A DNA stretch of 64,000 nt from Epichloe hybrida (taxonomy: Eukaryota > Ascomycota > Sordariomycetes > Hypocreales > Clavicipitaceae): the NCBI GenBank assembly GCA_019022495.1, contig JAFEKR010000002.1, forward strand, positions 5,270,001 to 5,334,000, written 5' to 3'. This document shows, piece after piece, positions 61,206 to 64,000 of this stretch. Position numbers and translations under genes: made by a program. Positions within the stretch are counted from its first letter, which is position 1, and the number at the start of each line of letters is the position of its first letter. Under the pieces are notes generated by a model, which saw only the letters and a program-made list of their open reading frames with translations, ran no database searches and was not told the DNA's origin.

Positions 61206-62284
61206 ATTAGTGAAATTATATTAGAACTTATCCTAATCTTCTAGTGTAAAAGAGAGAGTACTAGAATAACCTTAAGGAGTCTTTTACTACTACTATTACT
61301 CCTTAGGATTCTCTAAGTAACTAGAATATTATAAGTCTTAATCTAGAGTAATGCCTTATCTTTAATATATATATTCACTACCTTAAGGATACTCTTAATT
61401 TAAATAAGTAAATACCTAAATTAATTCTCCTATAGGTTAATAGCTAGGGAGGCACTAGGAAATTATTTATAATTTACACTATTTTTGCGGCACTAGAACA
61501 CCGCGCCCTAGGATATATTATATAAGCTACCCCTACTAGAATTGCTGCTAATAGCATTAATAAAATAATATTATATTTGCTACTATATCTTCTAGTCTTA
61601 AGGTAGATTATAACTTTACCTAAGCTTTTAACTAATAAGCTCTCTAATTTATAAGGCACCTTATAAATAGTTAAATATATTATTATTAATAAGAAGTCTA
61701 TAATTAGGCTAAAGACACTTTACTTTATTAACTAATAACTTTATTAGATCTTTTCTAATTTAAAGGACTACTTTAGTAACTATAGTGTTATTCTCTTTAG
61801 TAACTTCTATTAGCTTTTACCTATCTTTAAGAAGCCTCTTTATAGCACTAAGAGACTTATAAATAACATAGATTTAGCTAGGCATAATGCCTATTAGGCC
61901 TTTAATAAGACTATTATTCTTTAGTAAGTTATTTGCTAATAAGGTAATGCATAGGCACTATTCTATAAAGCTCTCTAAGGCCTTTATTTAGCTTAGCTAT
62001 TTATTAACTATTAGTGGCTTCTTTGCTTATAAGTTTAATTATAGCTCTTACCTCTAGAGGTTAATTTATTTATAAATATAGTCTGTATTTACTATATATA
62101 ATAGTAAGTCTAAGATTATAACTATAACTATATAGAAAGGCTTATATTACTAATTATTTAAGTCTATATAATATATATTAGTGAATTTAGGTATAATACT
62201 AATTCTTAAATAGTAGGAAACCTTCACTAGACTTTGCTAATTTATATTAGAGTAAGGGTTATGCTAATAGAGAATATCTAGATG
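61206..62284 (+). pseudogene. Helitron PIF1-type helicase remnant, N-terminal part
   Basis: The frame continues from 47,285 through the CTATA site. Walker A is read as GTRKLFII near 61,451-61,474; each difference from GTGKSFII is one transition (GGG to AGG, TCA to TTA). A motif like A-x-P-T-x-I-A-A-N-x-I is seen as ATPTRIAANSI near 61,526-61,560. Walker B is read as YIIINKKSII near 61,676-61,705 (D to N and E to K). Then FSNFYQLLPIFKKPLYS follows near 61,795-61,850, fitting the G-D-F-x-Q-L-P-P-V block. The helicase would unwind DNA during rolling-circle transposition. It is interrupted by TAA/TAG codons and, at about 62,292, by a MITE. Confidence 0.8.
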
Positions 62285-62292
62285 CTTATAGG

Positions 62293-62704
62293 CAGAGCTT
62301 TGCACTACACTACATCTTGTAGTTTTTTTTTTTCTAACAAATAATTAATATCTAATCTTAGAAAATACATATAGATATAAAACTTCTATTTTTAGATAGC
62401 TAACTTAAAAACTACAGTGTAGTTATATATAAAAGTGGGTCTAAAAGTGGATCCTTCGCCCATAAATTAGAAAAACTACATTTCACTACATTTTAGCACT
62501 TAAAAACACTACAAATGTAGTATTTCCAATTTGCGGGCCTAGGGCCCACTTTCGGGCCCACATTTATATATAGTATTTTTCTTAGAATTTTACTCTATAG
62601 GATTACGTGATTTTTAGGATAATAACTTTAATAACTAGCTAGATATAAAATTAAACAAAAAAACTACACAAAAAACTACACTACACGAGTGTAAAGCTCT
62701 GCAA
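62293..62704. mobile_element. hAT-type MITE inside the helicase gene
   Basis: The ends CAGAGCTTTGCAC (62,293-62,305) and GTGTAAAGCTCTG (62,689-62,701) are inverted repeats, with subterminal CTACACTAC motifs and A-runs at both ends. The left flank CTTATAGG (62,285-62,292) and right GTTATAGG (62,705-62,712) fit an 8-bp duplication with one mismatch, if three bases (CAA) beyond CTCTG count as element. The helicase frame rejoins there. It has no coding capacity. CA and TG are well kept. It shares CAGAG ends and CTACACTA repeats with the hAT element at 11,919-20,331. Confidence 0.8.
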
Positions 62705-63210
62705 GTTATAGGCCTTATTAATAGTGCTATAGGGATTATAGAAGATATTTACTAGGATTAAGATATTACTAATCCTTGCTAATAGGCTTCTAATATTATG
62801 TTTATATAAATAAATAAATACGTAGGATTACCTTACTTTATAAAGCCTAATAAGGCTACTATTATTCCTATTTTCTAAGCGTACTATAAGTTTATTAAGG
62901 GTAGTTACCTATATAGCTAGCGTTAATTCCCTTTTATAATTATATATAGTATTACTATATATAAGTTATAGGGCATTACTCTTAATAAGGTAATGGCTAA
63001 TATCTTTATAAAGGAGTTTATAATAGGCCTTATATATATTACTATCTTAAGAGTAAAGACACTTAAGGGTATTATATTTAATGCTCCTTTTAATCTTAGC
63101 ACTCTTACTTTCTAAACTAACCTAGAGATTAACCTAAGAGCTCTTAACACATAGTAATAAGAGGTAAAAATAATTCACGCTATATAATAGCTAGGCAAAG
63201 CTAATATATC
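62705..63210 (+). pseudogene. Helitron helicase C-terminal part
   Basis: Resumes as GLINSAIGIIEDI near 62,711-62,750, matching the family's G-L-V-N-G-x-x-G block. It reaches SITIYKLQGITLNKV (with one TAG read as Q) near 62,949-62,993, the H-K-x-Q-G-x-T-L helicase motif VI region, and then LRVKTLKGI near 63,050 (family S-R-V-x-x-L-x-G-I). These are the closing motifs of PIF1-like helicases. The natural stop cannot be told from RIP stops; coding similarity fades after about 63,120. Confidence 0.78.
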
Positions 63211-63234
63211 TTATTAAATAAAGAAATTTTAATG

Positions 63235-63367
63235 AGTTTAAATAATAAAAGCTTTATTATTAATAATAATAAGGTAATTAAGCTACCTCCGCATATTAAT
63301 AAGTTTAGATAATAAAAGCTTTATTATTAATAATAATAAGGTAATTAAGCTACCTTCGCATATTAAC
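63235..63367 (+). repeat. Two tandem copies of a 67-bp unit
   Basis: AGTTTAAATAATAAAAGC... at 63,235-63,301 is repeated at 63,302-63,367 with two or three differences (AAAT/AGAT, CCTCCG/CCTTCG). Each unit contains a TTATTATTAATAATAATAA self-complementary stretch. It lies in the 3' untranslated part of the Helitron. Confidence 0.85.
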
Positions 63368-63427
63368 CTAGCTTAGACCCCTCCTATTACTTAAATTATT
63401 AGAGAGAGAAAGGAAAGGGACTATTAT

Positions 63428-63484
63428 TTACTAAGATATTACTTCTCCTTTAATATCTACAAAGTAATATCTTAGTAAAGCTAG
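63428..63484 (+). other. Candidate Helitron 3' end: 17-bp hairpin and CTAG
   Basis: TTACTAAGATATTACTT (63,428-63,444) and its exact complement AAGTAATATCTTAGTAA (63,462-63,478) enclose a 17-base loop; CTAG follows two bases later (63,481-63,484) and the next base is T. Helitrons end in a hairpin plus CTRR and insert between A and T. The hairpin follows the helicase C-terminus by about 0.25 kb. CTAG is common in this AT-rich DNA, so the hairpin carries most of the weight. Confidence 0.55.
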
Positions 63485-64000
63485 TATTATAGGAGGAATT
63501 AAGTTATATATAAAGATATTATTATTATTATTATATATAAGTTTAATAGTTATGTATTATATATAAATTTAATTATTATATATGAATTTAATTACCGTGT
63601 GCACTTTAACTAGAACGGAACGGAAGCGGATAATAGTTAGCCCGGGCGGATACCGACGCTTTCCCTACGCCTATGATGCCGAAGAATTCGGGCAGCCATA
63701 AGGATCTTGTATTGTTCAGTGCAGGGTAGGGATGCGAGGCCAGGAGACGGAAATTTGGCAGTAGTGATTTTTTCGAAAATATCAAGCCTTAGTTTGCATC
63801 TCCTTTGAGTTTTGACATGACCTACTCGAGAAAATGCCTGGGCATCTTCAATCCGACTCGGTTGCGTTGACACAATTGGTCGATGTGAGGTGTACATGCC
63901 CCCTTATTTTTCTTCTCTTCTTTTCGTCTTCCTTTCTTCTCTGGAGAAAAAAAACATTTAGTCTTTCCAGGCAGGTAGCTCTTTCCTGCACTCCCTGATT
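63485..64000. other. Right flank: AT-rich edge, then host DNA without a recognised gene
   Basis: 63,485-63,595 is AT-rich with three imperfect TATATAA[AG]TTTAAT repeats (from about 63,531). From about 63,596 composition is ordinary. An 86-codon minus-strand open frame (63,637-63,897) has no recognisable motif. A pyrimidine-rich tract lies at about 63,900-63,942, then an A8 run. This may be the continuation of the host locus interrupted on the left near 4,977, which cannot be tested here. Confidence 0.5.

Larger units (their letters stand above)
36528..63484 (+). mobile_element. RIP-degraded Helitron with four nested insertions
   Basis: Plus-strand coding segments at 37,180-37,667, 38,235-40,236, 46,968-47,285, 61,206-62,292 and 62,705-63,210 join into one Helitron-type Rep/helicase order once the TRIM, Gypsy-2, copia-3 and MITE are removed; at the CTATA and AGAAC sites the frame rejoins exactly. 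Helitrons are rolling-circle transposons that carry an HUH-type Rep domain fused to a PIF1-like helicase and end in a hairpin plus CTRR. A 17-bp hairpin and CTAG lie at 63,428-63,484. The 5' end is not found; it may lie left of 7,038 if the Gypsy block also inserted into this Helitron. Confidence 0.75.

Noticed and set aside
4978..63484. AT-rich centromere
   Set aside because: Nested RIP-mutated transposons explain the composition; no sequence feature specific to a centromere can be read.
63637..63897. 86-codon minus-strand open frame in right flank
   Set aside because: No motif, no visible promoter or intron signal that fits; could be real but is not supported by the sequence alone.

Overview
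The window looks like a filamentous ascomycete (Pezizomycotina) repeat island. Two short stretches of ordinary composition (about 1,143-4,977 and 63,600-64,000) frame some 58 kb of very AT-rich DNA. In most of that DNA the dinucleotides CA and TG are almost gone and replaced by TA, while CG survives. That is the signature of repeat-induced point mutation (RIP) acting on CpA. Reading frames persist over kilobases but are broken by TAA/TAG codons, as expected from CAA, CAG and TGG. I see no intact protein-coding gene, no complete tRNA and no rRNA; nearly every open reading frame is a shadow or a fragment of a RIP-killed transposon gene.

Layout. 1-1,142 is the 3' end of a copia element (+) with its 3' LTR. 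1,143-4,977 is host sequence without a recognisable gene, with a promoter-like stretch near its end. 4,978-7,037 is an unclassified RIP block with a possible promoter and a cysteine-pair coding remnant. 7,038-36,527 is a 29.5-kb inverted arrangement of one chromodomain Gypsy family: copy A (-), a headless fragment B (-), and copy C (+). Copy A carries a hAT-type element (11,919-20,331), which itself carries a full-length LINE (13,068-19,661). Copy C carries two short LINE 3' ends in a tandem duplication.

36,528-63,484 is a degraded Helitron (+). Its DUF6570-like, Rep (Helitron_like_N) and PIF1-type helicase parts read on across four insertions: a 562-bp TRIM-like element (37,668-38,229, duplication CTAGC), a second Gypsy (40,237-46,967, AGAAC), a copia element (47,286-61,200, CTATA) that contains another copia (49,118-56,260, AAGAT), and a 0.4-kb hAT-type MITE (about 62,293-62,704). 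A perfect 17-bp hairpin followed by CTAG at 63,484 is a good candidate for the Helitron 3' end.

History. Target-site duplications and the rejoining of Helitron reading frames give a relative order: Helitron first, then TRIM, Gypsy-2, copia-3 and MITE, with copia-4 into copia-3; and separately Gypsy A, then hAT, then LINE. Copia-4, the TRIM and the MITE keep many CA/TG dinucleotides, so they are younger or were hit less by RIP. Boundaries backed by duplications are exact to a few bases; coding boundaries are approximate because they come from hand translation. Family names rest on motif recognition; no database search was possible.
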